64,000 nt of DNA from Kineosporia rhizophila (GCF_021277265.1 NZ_JAJSOH010000009.1:179538-243537); one strand, 5' to 3'; shown: positions 22,173-31,251, counted from the first letter of the stretch. Numbers and translations: made by a program. The notes: generated by a model from the sequence alone, not told the origin.

Positions 22173-24863
22173 TCAGCGCTCGGGGTTGTCTCCCGGCCGC
22201 GGCTGCGGCACCCCCGGCTCGCCCGTGGACTCCCGGCCCTTCTCCGACCCCGAACGCAGCCCGGCGAGCATCGCCCGGACGTGGGCGGCCCGCTGACGGG
22301 TGGCCTCCGCAGGAGCAACGGCCTGGCCGGCCAGGGACGACCGGCTGGCGCTGACCATCGGGACCGGGCCGGTGGCTGCGTGCCGGGGGGCGGGGCGGGC
22401 CGGCTCCTCGTCCAGCGGCTCGCGCGGTCCGGGCGGCTCCGGCGACGTGAGGGCCGTCGGCTGGGCGGTCGCCTCTTCGAAGCCGGGCTCGTCCTCGGCC
22501 GCGGCCGCCTGGGCCGGGATCGGGGGAGCCTCGGTGGGCTCGGCGGGCTGCTCCTCCGGGCTCTCCGGCCAGTCCGCGACCGGCGGCGGGCCGAACTGTT
22601 CCGGCGGGGTGAGGTCGTCGTCGGCCGGGACCTGGAAGTTCGGGTCGTCGAGCGGGGTGACCTGGGCCGGGACCGCCGCCTCCGCCGCTGTCTCCGCCTC
22701 TGCGGCCGCCTCACGAGCCTGCCGGTTCAGCACCTCTTCGAGCAGCGACACGGAGTCCTGGGACACCGGCTGTACCGGCTGCATCGGCTGCATCGGCACG
22801 GCGCGAAGGGGCTCGGCGGTGGCCCGGGGCAGGCCGGGCTGAGTCGGCAGCGGACCCCGGACGGTCAGTCCGGCGGCCTGCGCGGCCTGGGCGGCGGCCT
22901 GCGCGCCGGCCTGCATTGCGGCCTCGGCCCCCTCCTCGAGCGCACGACGCTGACGGCGCAGCTCGGCCCGGCTGGGGTAGCGCCGAGGGGCCACCGGCTC
23001 GGGCTGGGCCGCAGGCTCGGCCTCGTGGGGGTGGGACACGTGCGGCGGGTGGCTCAGCGGGTCGGCCGGCGAATCGGGCTCGGACACCGTGAAGGTGGCC
23101 GGGGGCTCCGTCGTCACTGGTTCGATGGGGGCGAAGAACGTCTGGGGGACGGCGGCCCGCCGGCCATGTCGGCGGGGCACTGTCTCGTCGACTGCGGGCG
23201 ACTCGTCCAGGTTGTGAACATCGTCCGGCGACCCGAGATCGTCCGCAATCGGGTTCGGTTCAGCGGTCAGGGGTTCGTCGTACACCTCGGTCGGCTCGAA
23301 AGACTCCTGTTCAAGGGGGTCATGAAGCTCGGACGAGGTCTGCGGCTGCTCGTACGAGACCTCCGGCTCGCTGAACGCCGGGTCCTCGTCCGTTGCCGAA
23401 ATAGCTGCCAGAGCGGGTGTCTCGGCAAAGGTTGGCGCCTCGCCCGGGGTTGTCGCCTCGTCGAAGGGCTGCGTCTCTTCCGGCAGCAGCGGAGCATTCG
23501 CCCCGAACGGCTGGTCGAGCGAGAGCGGCCCGGCCACGGCCACCGGATCGGCCAGAACGGCCGGTGGTTCCGGCATTCCCGGGTATTCGGGCCGGGGCCC
23601 GGTGGAACCGAAATCGTCTGCGGCGGGCATGACCTCGGGCTCGGGCACCGGAAGGTCGGTGTAACCCTGCATCTCGGCGTACTCGGAAAGGTCGGTGTGA
23701 TCGTCGTAGTGCGTGTAGTCGGCCACCGGCGCCTCCGCAAAGGTGGGCTGAGCGCCGTCCTTGAGTTCGATCTTCTCGGCGGGCCGGGCCCCGGCTCCGG
23801 TGACGAAGGTGCCCCCGGGCAGGTCCACGCTCACGCACACCCCGCCCGACTCGGCCCGGGACATCTCCACCGTGCACGGCACCTGCCGGGCGAGCCGGCT
23901 GACCACGAACAACCCCAGGTCGAGCGCGCCGATCTCCTCGGTGACCACGGCTTCCGGGTTGCGCAGGCGCTGGTTGGCCCGTTCCAGATCGGCGTCGGAG
24001 AAGCCCGGACCGGAGTCCTCGATCCGCACCCGCACCGCGTTCGTCCCCCGCACCGGATCCGCCTGGACCCGGACCCCGCCGGCCGGGAAGGCGTAACCGA
24101 CCGCGTTCTCGAGCAGTTCAGCCAGCAGGTGCCCGAGCGGGACCACGTGCTCGGCCCGCACCGCTCGGTCGAGCGAGTTCGTGGTGACCACCCGGGAGCC
24201 GTTCTCGATCTCGGCGGTGGCGGCCGAGATCACCTCGGACAGCGGCATCGGCTCACTCGCCCGGCGTTCGGTCTCGGCACCGGCGACCACCAGCAGCGAT
24301 TCGCCGTTGCGGCGCAGCCGGGTGGCCAGCTCCCCCACCCGCCACAGCCCCGACTGAGTCTCCAGCGAGCCGTTGCCGTCCGCCGACAGCTGGTCCAGGC
24401 AGGACAGCTGACGGGACACCAGCACCTCGTTGCGCCGCGCCGCCACCACCACCAGTTCGGCCGGGTACTGCCGGTGTTCCCGCGGTTCCCGTTGGGCCGG
24501 ACGGTCCGGTTCGGCCGGTGGCTGGATCACGATCGGCAGCGGGCCTCGCTGCACCGGGACCGCGGGCATCATGGACGAGTGGTGGCGGGTGGCCGCGGCG
24601 GTACGGGTCTGTTCGTCGTGCCCCAGGCCGTTGCGCAGCAGGCTCGGCCCGATCGCCAGGGTGAACAGGGTCAGGAGCAGACAGAGGCCGAGCAGCGCGA
24701 GCAGGACCGTGCGCGCACCGCCCTCGTTGGCCGCGGCCACGCCGACGGCGCAGACCACGTCGAGCACGAGGGCCGGTACGACTAGCAGGCCGAGCAGCCG
24801 GCGTTCACCTGAGGGGGGCACCGTGAGGGTCTCGGCGGCCTGACGGCGCAGATTGAGTGACAT
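22173..24863 (-). CDS. Large sensor-kinase-like ATPase of the actinobacterial type
   Basis: An 896-residue protein. Two membrane segments (about residues 24-75) are followed by a degenerate dimerisation region (VVVAARRNEVLVSRQLSCLD) without an obvious phosphoacceptor His, then an intact HATPase domain: LLAELLENAVGYAFP (N box), RIEDSGPGFSDADL and LDLGLFVVSRLA (G boxes). The last 500 residues are Pro/Glu-rich and low in complexity. In Streptomyces similar ATPases work with roadblock, DUF742 and small GTPase proteins, but none is encoded here. The role is therefore open. Confidence 0.8.
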   Translation of the reverse strand: MSLNLRRQAAETLTVPPSGERRLLGLLVVPALVLDVVCAVGVAAANEGGARTVLLALLGLCLLLTLFTLAIGPSLLRNGLGHDEQTRTAAATRHHSSMMPAVPVQRGPLPIVIQPPAEPDRPAQREPREHRQYPAELVVVAARRNEVLVSRQLSCLDQLSADGNGSLETQSGLWRVGELATRLRRNGESLLVVAGAETERRASEPMPLSEVISAATAEIENGSRVVTTNSLDRAVRAEHVVPLGHLLAELLENAVGYAFPAGGVRVQADPVRGTNAVRVRIEDSGPGFSDADLERANQRLRNPEAVVTEEIGALDLGLFVVSRLARQVPCTVEMSRAESGGVCVSVDLPGGTFVTGAGARPAEKIELKDGAQPTFAEAPVADYTHYDDHTDLSEYAEMQGYTDLPVPEPEVMPAADDFGSTGPRPEYPGMPEPPAVLADPVAVAGPLSLDQPFGANAPLLPEETQPFDEATTPGEAPTFAETPALAAISATDEDPAFSEPEVSYEQPQTSSELHDPLEQESFEPTEVYDEPLTAEPNPIADDLGSPDDVHNLDESPAVDETVPRRHGRRAAVPQTFFAPIEPVTTEPPATFTVSEPDSPADPLSHPPHVSHPHEAEPAAQPEPVAPRRYPSRAELRRQRRALEEGAEAAMQAGAQAAAQAAQAAGLTVRGPLPTQPGLPRATAEPLRAVPMQPMQPVQPVSQDSVSLLEEVLNRQAREAAAEAETAAEAAVPAQVTPLDDPNFQVPADDDLTPPEQFGPPPVADWPESPEEQPAEPTEAPPIPAQAAAAEDEPGFEEATAQPTALTSPEPPGPREPLDEEPARPAPRHAATGPVPMVSASRSSLAGQAVAPAEATRQRAAHVRAMLAGLRSGSEKGRESTGEPGVPQPRPGDNPER

Positions 24864-24887
24864 CCGATCACGGATTGCAGCCGCCCG

Positions 24888-24907
24888 GTCACCGCCACGC
24901 CGGTGAC
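24888..24907. promoter_or_regulatory. Inverted repeat in a divergent promoter region
   Basis: GTCACCG-CCACGC-CGGTGAC has perfect 7-bp arms. It lies in the 98 bp between the sensor-kinase-like gene and the oppositely oriented quinone oxidoreductase gene, where an operator would be expected. Confidence 0.4.
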
Positions 24908-24961
24908 GTCGAAGCCTCGGCTCCCCGATCCCGGGGCTTCTCGGCCGTATCGTCCTGTTCC

Positions 24962-25942
24962 ATGAAGGCCGTGGTCATCAGTGAGTTCGGCGACCCCGAC
25001 GTGCTCCGGACGCAGGACGTGCCGGATCCCACCGTCCGCGCCGGCGAGGTCCTCATCGACGTCGCCGCCGCCGGGGTGAACCGCGCCGACCTGCTGCAGC
25101 GCGCCGGCCACTACCCGCCCCCGCCCGGCGCCCCGGAATGGCCCGGCATGGAGGTCAGCGGCACGGTCAGTGCGGTCGGCGCCGAGGTCGACCACTGGAC
25201 CCCGGGCGATCAGGTCTGCGCCCTGCTGACCGGTGGCGGTTATGCCGAGCGGGTAGCCGTACCCCAGGGCCAGGTGCTGCCCGTGCCCAAGGGGATCGAC
25301 CTGGTCGACGCGGCGGCCCTGCCCGAGGTCACGGCCACGGTGTGGAGCAACGTCTTCATGGCGGCGGGCCTGCGGCCCAACGAGGTGCTGCTGGTGCACG
25401 GTGGTTCCAGCGGTATCGGCACGATGGCGATCCAGCTGGCCCGGCAGGTCGGCGCCCGGGTCGCGGTGACCTGCGGATCGGCCGACAAGCTGGAGCGGTG
25501 CCGCGAGCTGGGGGCCGAGATCCTGGTCAACTACCGGGAGCAGGACTTCGTCGAGGTGCTGCAGGAAGCCACCGACGGCCACGGCGCCGACGTGGTGCTG
25601 GACAACATGGGCGCCTCCTACCTGGCCCGGAACCTGGCCAGCCTGGCCTACGGCGGCCGGATCGTGATGATCGGCATGCAGGGCGGGGCGAAGACCGAGA
25701 TCAACCTGAACCACCTGATGCGCCGCCGCGCCGCCCTGATCGCCACCACGCTGCGGGCCCGGCCGGCGGCGGAGAAGGAGGCGATCGTCTCCAGCGTGGG
25801 GCAGCACGTCTGGCCGCTGCTCAGCTCGGGCCTGGTGAAGCCGGTGATCCACGCCCGGATGCCGCTGTCGGAGGCGGCCGAGGCGCACCGGGTGATGGCC
25901 GCGTCGCAGCACATCGGCAAGATCCTGCTGACGACCCACTGA
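24962..25942 (+). CDS. NAD(P)H:quinone oxidoreductase, zeta-crystallin family
   Basis: A 326-residue medium-chain dehydrogenase without zinc ligands. It has the start MKAVVISEFGDPDVLRTQDV, the GroES-like N-domain (AAAGVNRADLLQRAG) and a Rossmann fold with VHGGSSGIGTMAIQLARQVG. These features mark the PIG3/zeta-crystallin type that reduces quinones with NADPH. The ATG at 24962 matches the family start exactly; an upstream in-frame start would add 35 unrelated residues. It is transcribed away from the sensor-kinase-like gene. Confidence 0.9.
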   Translation: MKAVVISEFGDPDVLRTQDVPDPTVRAGEVLIDVAAAGVNRADLLQRAGHYPPPPGAPEWPGMEVSGTVSAVGAEVDHWTPGDQVCALLTGGGYAERVAVPQGQVLPVPKGIDLVDAAALPEVTATVWSNVFMAAGLRPNEVLLVHGGSSGIGTMAIQLARQVGARVAVTCGSADKLERCRELGAEILVNYREQDFVEVLQEATDGHGADVVLDNMGASYLARNLASLAYGGRIVMIGMQGGAKTEINLNHLMRRRAALIATTLRARPAAEKEAIVSSVGQHVWPLLSSGLVKPVIHARMPLSEAAEAHRVMAASQHIGKILLTTH

Positions 25943-26144
25943 CCACACCAAGCACAGCCAGAATCACGTTCCGTAGTGGAAGTTGAGTCTTGAAGCACCG
26001 GCTCTTGCGGGCGTGATGCAGAACACTTCACTCCCAGTCATGGTTCTTCATCGGCTGACCGGCTGATCCGGAGCATCGCCGAGCGGCGGAGATCCGTCTA
26101 CGCGGAGGGCGAACGCCTCGCGCGGCGCCGAACGGCAGGGCACG

Positions 26145-26759
26145 ATGGGAGCCATGACCAGCCAGCCGCACCCGTCTGCCACCACGGGGGACGTAACCGA
26201 CATTTCCGATTCCAGCCAGGAGGCCGGCGCCGACGGTGTGGCGGAACGAGTTGTCGTGGTCACCCCCGAGGGCATGGCGGTCACCGGCCCGTCCGACAGC
26301 GAGACCAACCCGGCCAACCAGATCGAGCAGCCGGCCAAGGTGATGCGGATCGGCAGCATGATCAAGCAGCTGCTGGAAGAGGTGCGCAACGCCCCGCTCG
26401 ACGAGGCCGGCCGGGCCCGCCTGGCGGCGATCCACGAGCGCTCGCTGAAGGAACTGGAAGACGGCCTGGCCCCCGAGCTGGTCGAGGAACTGCACTCGAT
26501 CGTCCTGCCGTTCAGCAGCGACACCGTGCCCACCGACGCCGAGCTGCGGATCGCCCAGGCCCAGCTCGTCGGCTGGCTGGAGGGCCTGTTCCACGGCATC
26601 CAGACCGTGCTGTTCGCCCAGCAGATGGCGGCCCGCACCCAGCTCGAGCAGATGCGCCGAGCCCTGCCCGGCAGCCCCGGCGGCGGCCTGCCCCAGGGTG
26701 CCGAGGGGCTCGCGGGTCAGCCGCAGGCCCGCCCGGGCGGCACCGGCCAGTACCTGTAG
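26145..26759 (+). CDS. bpa: Bacterial proteasome activator Bpa/PafE
   Basis: A 204-residue protein. The first 60 residues are disordered; the core (about 65-170) is a helical bundle (VMRIGSMIKQLLEEVRNAPL, RLAAIHERSLKELEDGL, LVGWLEGLFHGIQTVLFAQQ) that forms dodecameric rings in mycobacteria; the tail ends in GQYL, the conserved motif that docks into the 20S core. Bpa opens the proteasome gate without ATP for unfolded substrates. Starts at 26145 and 26154 are both possible. A proteasome is therefore expected elsewhere in this genome. Confidence 0.93.
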   Translation: MGAMTSQPHPSATTGDVTDISDSSQEAGADGVAERVVVVTPEGMAVTGPSDSETNPANQIEQPAKVMRIGSMIKQLLEEVRNAPLDEAGRARLAAIHERSLKELEDGLAPELVEELHSIVLPFSSDTVPTDAELRIAQAQLVGWLEGLFHGIQTVLFAQQMAARTQLEQMRRALPGSPGGGLPQGAEGLAGQPQARPGGTGQYL

Positions 26760-26794
26760 GTCAAGGGCGTCAGGCAGAGAGACGAAGGTCAACC

Positions 26795-27250
26795 GTGGGG
26801 ATGCTCGACTGGATCCGGACGCCGGTCATCGGCCCGGGCCCCCTCGGTAACGGCGTGTGGCGCCGCGTGCACGATCGGTTCGCGCGGTCCGTCCGTCGCT
26901 ACCGGACGGTCATCGAGGTCGTGCCCTCCCGGCCGGTCCGGGCCGAGCTGGCCGAGATCGCCGAGGACCTCGACGAGATCCTCGAACTGGTGCGCGAGGC
27001 CTGTGAACACGCCCAGGCGGTGGCCCCCAGCGAGGGCCCGGACGTACCGATCGGCCCCGGCGACGTGTACCTGGACGTGCACCGCCGCCTGGCCCGCGCC
27101 GCCACCCTCTGCAGCCGCGCTTCGGAGTCGGCGATGATGACGCGGGTAGCTGTGCGGATGAAGGATGCGGACGGGGTACGCGACCACATCGACGCGGCCC
27201 GGCGCACGGTGAAGCAGGTGCGGGAAATGGTCGAGGGCGCCGTCATCTGA
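26795..27250 (+). CDS. Helical hypothetical protein next to bpa
   Basis: A 151-residue protein, GTG start behind a purine-rich AGAGAGACGAAGG. Mostly alpha-helical with acidic heptad-like stretches (ELAEIAEDLDEILELVREAC, RVAVRMKDADGVRDHIDAAR). No catalytic motif is visible. It is 35 bp after bpa in the same direction and probably on its transcript. GCGACC/GGTCGC at 27252-27278 could form its terminator. Confidence 0.7.
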   Translation: MGMLDWIRTPVIGPGPLGNGVWRRVHDRFARSVRRYRTVIEVVPSRPVRAELAEIAEDLDEILELVREACEHAQAVAPSEGPDVPIGPGDVYLDVHRRLARAATLCSRASESAMMTRVAVRMKDADGVRDHIDAARRTVKQVREMVEGAVI

Positions 27251-27331
27251 GGCGACCGGGTTCACCGGCCTTGGTCGCGAAAGGTGCCACGCAGAAGTTG
27301 AATCCGCGCGGTTATCAAGCCTTTGCCCGTG

Positions 27332-27383
27332 CCTTGAGTCAGCCTCATGCCGTGATGGTCGGTGCCCGGACATGACCTCAAGG
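27332..27383. repeat. Inverted repeat next to the 54-bp palindrome
   Basis: CCTTGAGTCA (27332-27341) pairs with TGACCTCAAGG (27373-27383), with one extra base in the second arm. It abuts the large palindrome that begins at 27384. Confidence 0.45.
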
Positions 27384-27437
27384 GGGAGTTTGTCGAGAGA
27401 ACACTTGGACGTCCAAGCGTTCTCTCGGGAAACTCCC
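27384..27437. repeat. 54-bp near-perfect palindrome
   Basis: The 27-base left half (GGGAGTTT..GAGAGAAC..CTTGGAC) is matched by the right half (GTCCAAG..GTTCTCTC..AAACTCCC) at 24 of 27 positions with no loop at the centre (27410/27411). It lies in the 249 bp between two genes. There is no T-tract, so it is not a standard terminator. A large operator, a recombination site or the remnant of a mobile element are possible. Confidence 0.75.
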
Positions 27438-27499
27438 TCCCCTCCCTGAGGGTGCTCAGCGTGAACACTGGGACCGGAAGCGGATGTCATCATCGCCGC

Positions 27500-27622
27500 A
27501 TGGCCAAGACCTTCTGCCGCCGTTGCGGGGTCGAGCTGCGCCGGCGGTTCGGGCGCTGGGTTCATGTGGCGCAGATAGGGCCGGTCGCCTGCCCACAGCC
27601 GGAGCCGGAGCCGGAGCGGTAG
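27500..27622 (+). CDS. Very small zinc-ribbon-like protein
   Basis: A 40-residue reading frame: MAKTFCRRCGVELRRRFGRW, then a short segment with a third cysteine (VACPQP) and an acidic PEPEPER tail. The CxxC knuckle and basic middle look like a natural small zinc protein rather than chance. No ribosome site is close to the ATG, so it may be leaderless or start further upstream. The longer frame through the palindrome is not credible. Confidence 0.4.
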   Translation: MAKTFCRRCGVELRRRFGRWVHVAQIGPVACPQPEPEPER

Positions 27623-27625
27623 CGG

Positions 27626-30352
27626 TCAGGAGCGGGGGGTGCTGGGCAGGGCGAGGGGCTCGGTCGAGGCGGCGACCAGCTTGGACACCACCTCGGCGGG
27701 GCCGGGGCGGCCGAAGTGGTAGCCCTGGGCCATGGTGCAGCCGAGTCGGCGCAGGGCCATCAGCTGGCCGTGCTCCTCGATGCCCTCGGCGATCGTCTCC
27801 AGTTTCAGGGTGTGGCCCAGCTGCACGATGCTCTGCACCAGGTTGTCCTCGGCGTCCGCCCCGGACAGGCGCTCCACGAACGAGCGGTCGATCTTCAGGA
27901 TGTCGACCGGGAAGCGGTGCAGGTAGCTCAGTGACGAGTAGCCGGTGCCGAAGTCGTCGATGGCGATCCGGATGCCCAGGTCCTTCAGGGCCTGGAGGGT
28001 GCGCACCGTGCTCTCGGTGTCGTTCATCAGCACGCTCTCGGTCATCTCGAGCACCAGGTGCTCGGCCGCCAGCCCGCTCTCGAGCAGCGCCCGATTCACC
28101 TCGTCGGCGAAGTCGCGGCGCTGCAGCTGCTTGCCCGACACGTTCACACCGATGCTCAGCGGCATCGACGGTGACAGCTGGGACCACTCCTGGCCCTGGA
28201 AACAGGCCTGGCGCAGCACGAACCGGCCCAGGTCGTGGATCAGGCCGGTCTGCTCGGCCAGCGGGATGAAGACGTCGGGCGGGACCATGCCGCGCTCGGG
28301 GTGCGGCCAGCGCACCAGGGCCTCCACCCCGACCAGGTCGCCGGAGTCGAGGATGTAGGTGGGCTGGTAGTGCACCTGCAGCTGCTCGTCGGCGATGGCC
28401 TTGCGCAGCTCGGCCTCCAGGGCCAGCCGCTCGACCAGGGTGCTGTGCATGCTCGGGTCGTACAGGGCCGGCTCGCCGTCCTGGCGCTCCTTGGCCCGGT
28501 ACATCGCCAGGTCGGCGTTGCGGATCAGCTGGTCGGCGCCGACCGTGCCGACCGGGGCGCTGGCGATCCCGATGCTGGCCCGGATGAACAGGTCCCGGCC
28601 GTCGATCACGATCGCCGCCTCCATCGCCTCGCGGATCCGGCTCGCCACCGTCACGAACTCGTCGCCGGAGGTGGCGCCCTCGACCAGGATGGCGAACTCG
28701 TCGCCGCCGAGCCGGGCGATCGTGTCGCCGGGGCGCAGGCAGCCGGTGAGCCGGCGGGCCACGTCGACCAGCAGGGCGTCGCCGGTGGCGTGGCCCAGGC
28801 TGTCGTTGACCTCCTTGAACCCGTCCAGGTCGAGGAACAGGACGCCGACGCTCTCGGTGCCGTTGGTGCGCCGACGCATCGCGTGCCGCACCCGGTCCAG
28901 GAACAGCGAGCGGTTGGCCAGGCCGGTCAGGGAGTCGTGGAAGGCCTGGTGGACCAGTTCGTCCTCGAGCTGGCGGCGCTCGCTGATGTCCCGGGAGTTC
29001 AGCACGATGGCCTGCACCGACGGGTCGTCGAGGAGGTTGGTCATGGTGTTCTCGATGGTCACCCGGCGCCCGTCGGGGAAGATCGCCCCGATCTCCAACG
29101 TGGCGGTGGCCAGCGGCTCGGCGGCGATGCCGGTGAGGGTCTCGGTCATGCTGCGCCGGGACGGCTCGTCCAGGTACTCCTGGATGTCCCGGCCGATCAT
29201 GATCTGGGGCGGGACGCCGAAGACCCGGGCCACCGAGTCGCTCAGGTAGATGATCCGACCGTGGCGGTCGACCATCGAGACCACGTCGGAGCTGTTCTCG
29301 ACCAGTGCCTGGAACCGCTTGTGAGAGGTGTTCAGTTCCTGGGTACGGGTGCTCACCCGCTGTTCGAGTTCGCGAGTCAGGGCCGCGTTCTCCTGCAGGC
29401 TGAGTAGCTGCCGCACCACCATCAGCAGGATCAGGGCCGAGCGGATCCAGCGGGTGGTGTCGTCGTCGACGCCGGTGATCTCGGGGATCACCAGAGAGGC
29501 CGCGGTGGCCGCCACGATGAAGAAGTAGGGCAGCAGTTGGCCGATCTGGCGGGGAATCCGCTCGTTCTCGGTCTCGCTGGGACGCTGCGGCATCAGGGCG
29601 GCGACGAACAGCAGGGTGAGCCCGGCCAGCCAGCCGGCGTCGCTCGGGTGGCCGTTGTAGTACTCGCCGGACAGCGAGAGGTAGGTGTAGGCGCTGTCTC
29701 CGAGGCAGAACGCGATCACGGCGGCGGAGATCTGCTCCACCGGCAGGGTGGTGCGCACGCCGTCGCCCCGCACGCGCAGCACCAGGTAGGTGGCCAGGGT
29801 GATCAGGGCGACGTCGCTCACCGGGTAGTAGAACAGGACGACCTTGCCGAGCACCCCGGTCGAACTGGCCTGGACCACCGGGCCGATCACGCTGACCCAG
29901 CCCACCAGCAGCACAGCGGCGCCGATCAGCAGGCCGTCGAGCAGGGCCCGCAGCCGGGCGGCCAGGTTGGGTTCCGGCACCGCCATCTGCAGCAGGCCGA
30001 CCGCGAACAGCGGGGCGATCAACAGGAAGGGCAGGTCCGCGAGGGACGGGGTGGGCGGTACCCGGTCGAGCAGGACGTAGACCGTCTGGATCGAGGTCCC
30101 CAATGCCCAGAACAGGGCCGAGGCGCCGAACATCCGCCAGGTGGTCCGGACCCGGCCCGGAGCACTGCGCTGGGCCCGGACCAGGCAGGCGACCCCGGCC
30201 AGCGGGCCCGCCACGAGCAGCGAGAACTGGGAGATCAGGGCGTCGGTGGACCGGGACCCCGGCTGGAGGACCAGGAGCACCGTCACGGTGAACCACCCGG
30301 TCACGGCCAGGGCGATCAGCACGGAGCGCAGTCCGGGACGGGTGGTCGTCAT
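27626..30352 (-). CDS. Polytopic PAS-GGDEF-EAL cyclic-di-GMP protein
   Basis: A 908-residue protein. About ten hydrophobic segments occupy residues 8-330, then a short coiled coil (ENAALTRELEQRVSTRTQEL), a PAS domain (about 345-460), a GGDEF domain with DTIARLGGDEFAIL and an EAL domain with GVEALVRW, MTESVLM, DDFGTGYSSLSYL, KIDRSFV and EGIEE. Both domains have intact signatures. The membrane part resembles a MASE-type integral sensor of unknown ligand. It is the second of three dual-domain proteins in 24 kb; each has a different sensor module. Confidence 0.93.
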   Translation of the reverse strand: MTTTRPGLRSVLIALAVTGWFTVTVLLVLQPGSRSTDALISQFSLLVAGPLAGVACLVRAQRSAPGRVRTTWRMFGASALFWALGTSIQTVYVLLDRVPPTPSLADLPFLLIAPLFAVGLLQMAVPEPNLAARLRALLDGLLIGAAVLLVGWVSVIGPVVQASSTGVLGKVVLFYYPVSDVALITLATYLVLRVRGDGVRTTLPVEQISAAVIAFCLGDSAYTYLSLSGEYYNGHPSDAGWLAGLTLLFVAALMPQRPSETENERIPRQIGQLLPYFFIVAATAASLVIPEITGVDDDTTRWIRSALILLMVVRQLLSLQENAALTRELEQRVSTRTQELNTSHKRFQALVENSSDVVSMVDRHGRIIYLSDSVARVFGVPPQIMIGRDIQEYLDEPSRRSMTETLTGIAAEPLATATLEIGAIFPDGRRVTIENTMTNLLDDPSVQAIVLNSRDISERRQLEDELVHQAFHDSLTGLANRSLFLDRVRHAMRRRTNGTESVGVLFLDLDGFKEVNDSLGHATGDALLVDVARRLTGCLRPGDTIARLGGDEFAILVEGATSGDEFVTVASRIREAMEAAIVIDGRDLFIRASIGIASAPVGTVGADQLIRNADLAMYRAKERQDGEPALYDPSMHSTLVERLALEAELRKAIADEQLQVHYQPTYILDSGDLVGVEALVRWPHPERGMVPPDVFIPLAEQTGLIHDLGRFVLRQACFQGQEWSQLSPSMPLSIGVNVSGKQLQRRDFADEVNRALLESGLAAEHLVLEMTESVLMNDTESTVRTLQALKDLGIRIAIDDFGTGYSSLSYLHRFPVDILKIDRSFVERLSGADAEDNLVQSIVQLGHTLKLETIAEGIEEHGQLMALRRLGCTMAQGYHFGRPGPAEVVSKLVAASTEPLALPSTPRS

Positions 30353-30471
30353 GGTGCATCCGTCGTCCGGTGACTATCCGTTAATGATGGTCCGTTGGAG
30401 TGCCTCTTTCCCTACTCCCGATCACGATGCCTCTCTCACCGACCCGCCCAGAGGCCCACGAACGTCTTCAA

Positions 30472-31251
30472 TCAGGCGTTCTTCCAGTCGGACAGCGAAC
30501 TGAGCATGAACCCGGCGCCACCCGGGTCGGCCACTCCGGCCAGCCGCCCGAACGGCGTGTCCTCGGGGCTCATGTTCACGCTGCCCCCGTGCTCCACGAT
30601 CTTGGCCACGGTGGCGTCCACGTCGTCGCAGCCCAGGTAGAAGTGCCAGTTGGCAGGTACCCCGGGCGGCAGGAACTTGGCGTCCATGATGCCCGCGACC
30701 TGCACGCCGTCGGCGATCTGGACGGTGTAGCGGAAGTCGTCGCTGTCGCCGGTGATCTCGGTGTCCCAGGCGAAGGCCGACTTGTAGAACTCGACCGCGG
30801 CCGGGTAGTCGGTGGCGTGCATCTCCACCCAGAACGGGGCCCCGTCCTCGTTCCAGATCTGCGTGCCCTGGTGCTGCCGGGGCTGCCAGGCGGCCACCAG
30901 GGCGCCCGAGGTGTCGGCCGCGATCAGGAACCGGCCCAGGTCGGCGATGTCCATCGGGTCCATCACGACCGTGCCGCCGGCCTCGCGGACCTTGACCGCG
31001 GTGGCATCGGCGTCGTCGGTCTGCAGGTAGATCATCCAGGCGTCGGGCTGGTCGGGCTGCTGCTTGGCGCCCAGTCCGGCCACGTCCCGGCCGTTGTGCC
31101 GGAACATCACGTAGTTGCCGAACTCGTCGCCGCTGACCTCGTAGGTCCAGCCGAAGACGCCGGCGTAGAAGTCGCGCATCCGCTCCGGGTCGGAACTGCT
31201 CAGGTCGAACCAGATCGGGGCACCGGAGGGGGCGGTCTCGCGGAAGGGCAT
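30472..31251 (-). CDS. VOC-superfamily protein with two glyoxalase-like domains
   Basis: A 259-residue protein made of two VOC units: residues about 5-125 (PIWFDLSSSDPERMRDFYAG, GWTYEV) and 135-255 (PFWVEMHATDYPAAVEFYKS, FAWDTEI, WHFYLGCDDVDATVAKI). The fold hosts glyoxalases, dioxygenases and drug-binding proteins; this PhnB-like type has no assigned substrate. ATG 31251 has AAGGAGA seven bases upstream, so the 13-codon extension is rejected. Confidence 0.85.
   Translation of the reverse strand: MPFRETAPSGAPIWFDLSSSDPERMRDFYAGVFGWTYEVSGDEFGNYVMFRHNGRDVAGLGAKQQPDQPDAWMIYLQTDDADATAVKVREAGGTVVMDPMDIADLGRFLIAADTSGALVAAWQPRQHQGTQIWNEDGAPFWVEMHATDYPAAVEFYKSAFAWDTEITGDSDDFRYTVQIADGVQVAGIMDAKFLPPGVPANWHFYLGCDDVDATVAKIVEHGGSVNMSPEDTPFGRLAGVADPGGAGFMLSSLSDWKNA

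Noticed and set aside
21492..24785. A 1097-codon open frame opposite the sensor-kinase-like gene
   Set aside because: Antisense shadow; composition typical of the complementary frame of GC-rich coding DNA, while the minus strand has clear HATPase motifs.
27262..27468. Small minus-strand protein containing ERTLGRPSVLS, also encoded on the plus strand
   Set aside because: The identical peptide on both strands is a by-product of the 54-bp palindrome.
27456..30359. A 967-codon frame on the same strand as the GGDEF-EAL gene
   Set aside because: Out-of-frame shadow rich in Arg/Pro/Gly; the other frame has all GGDEF and EAL signatures.
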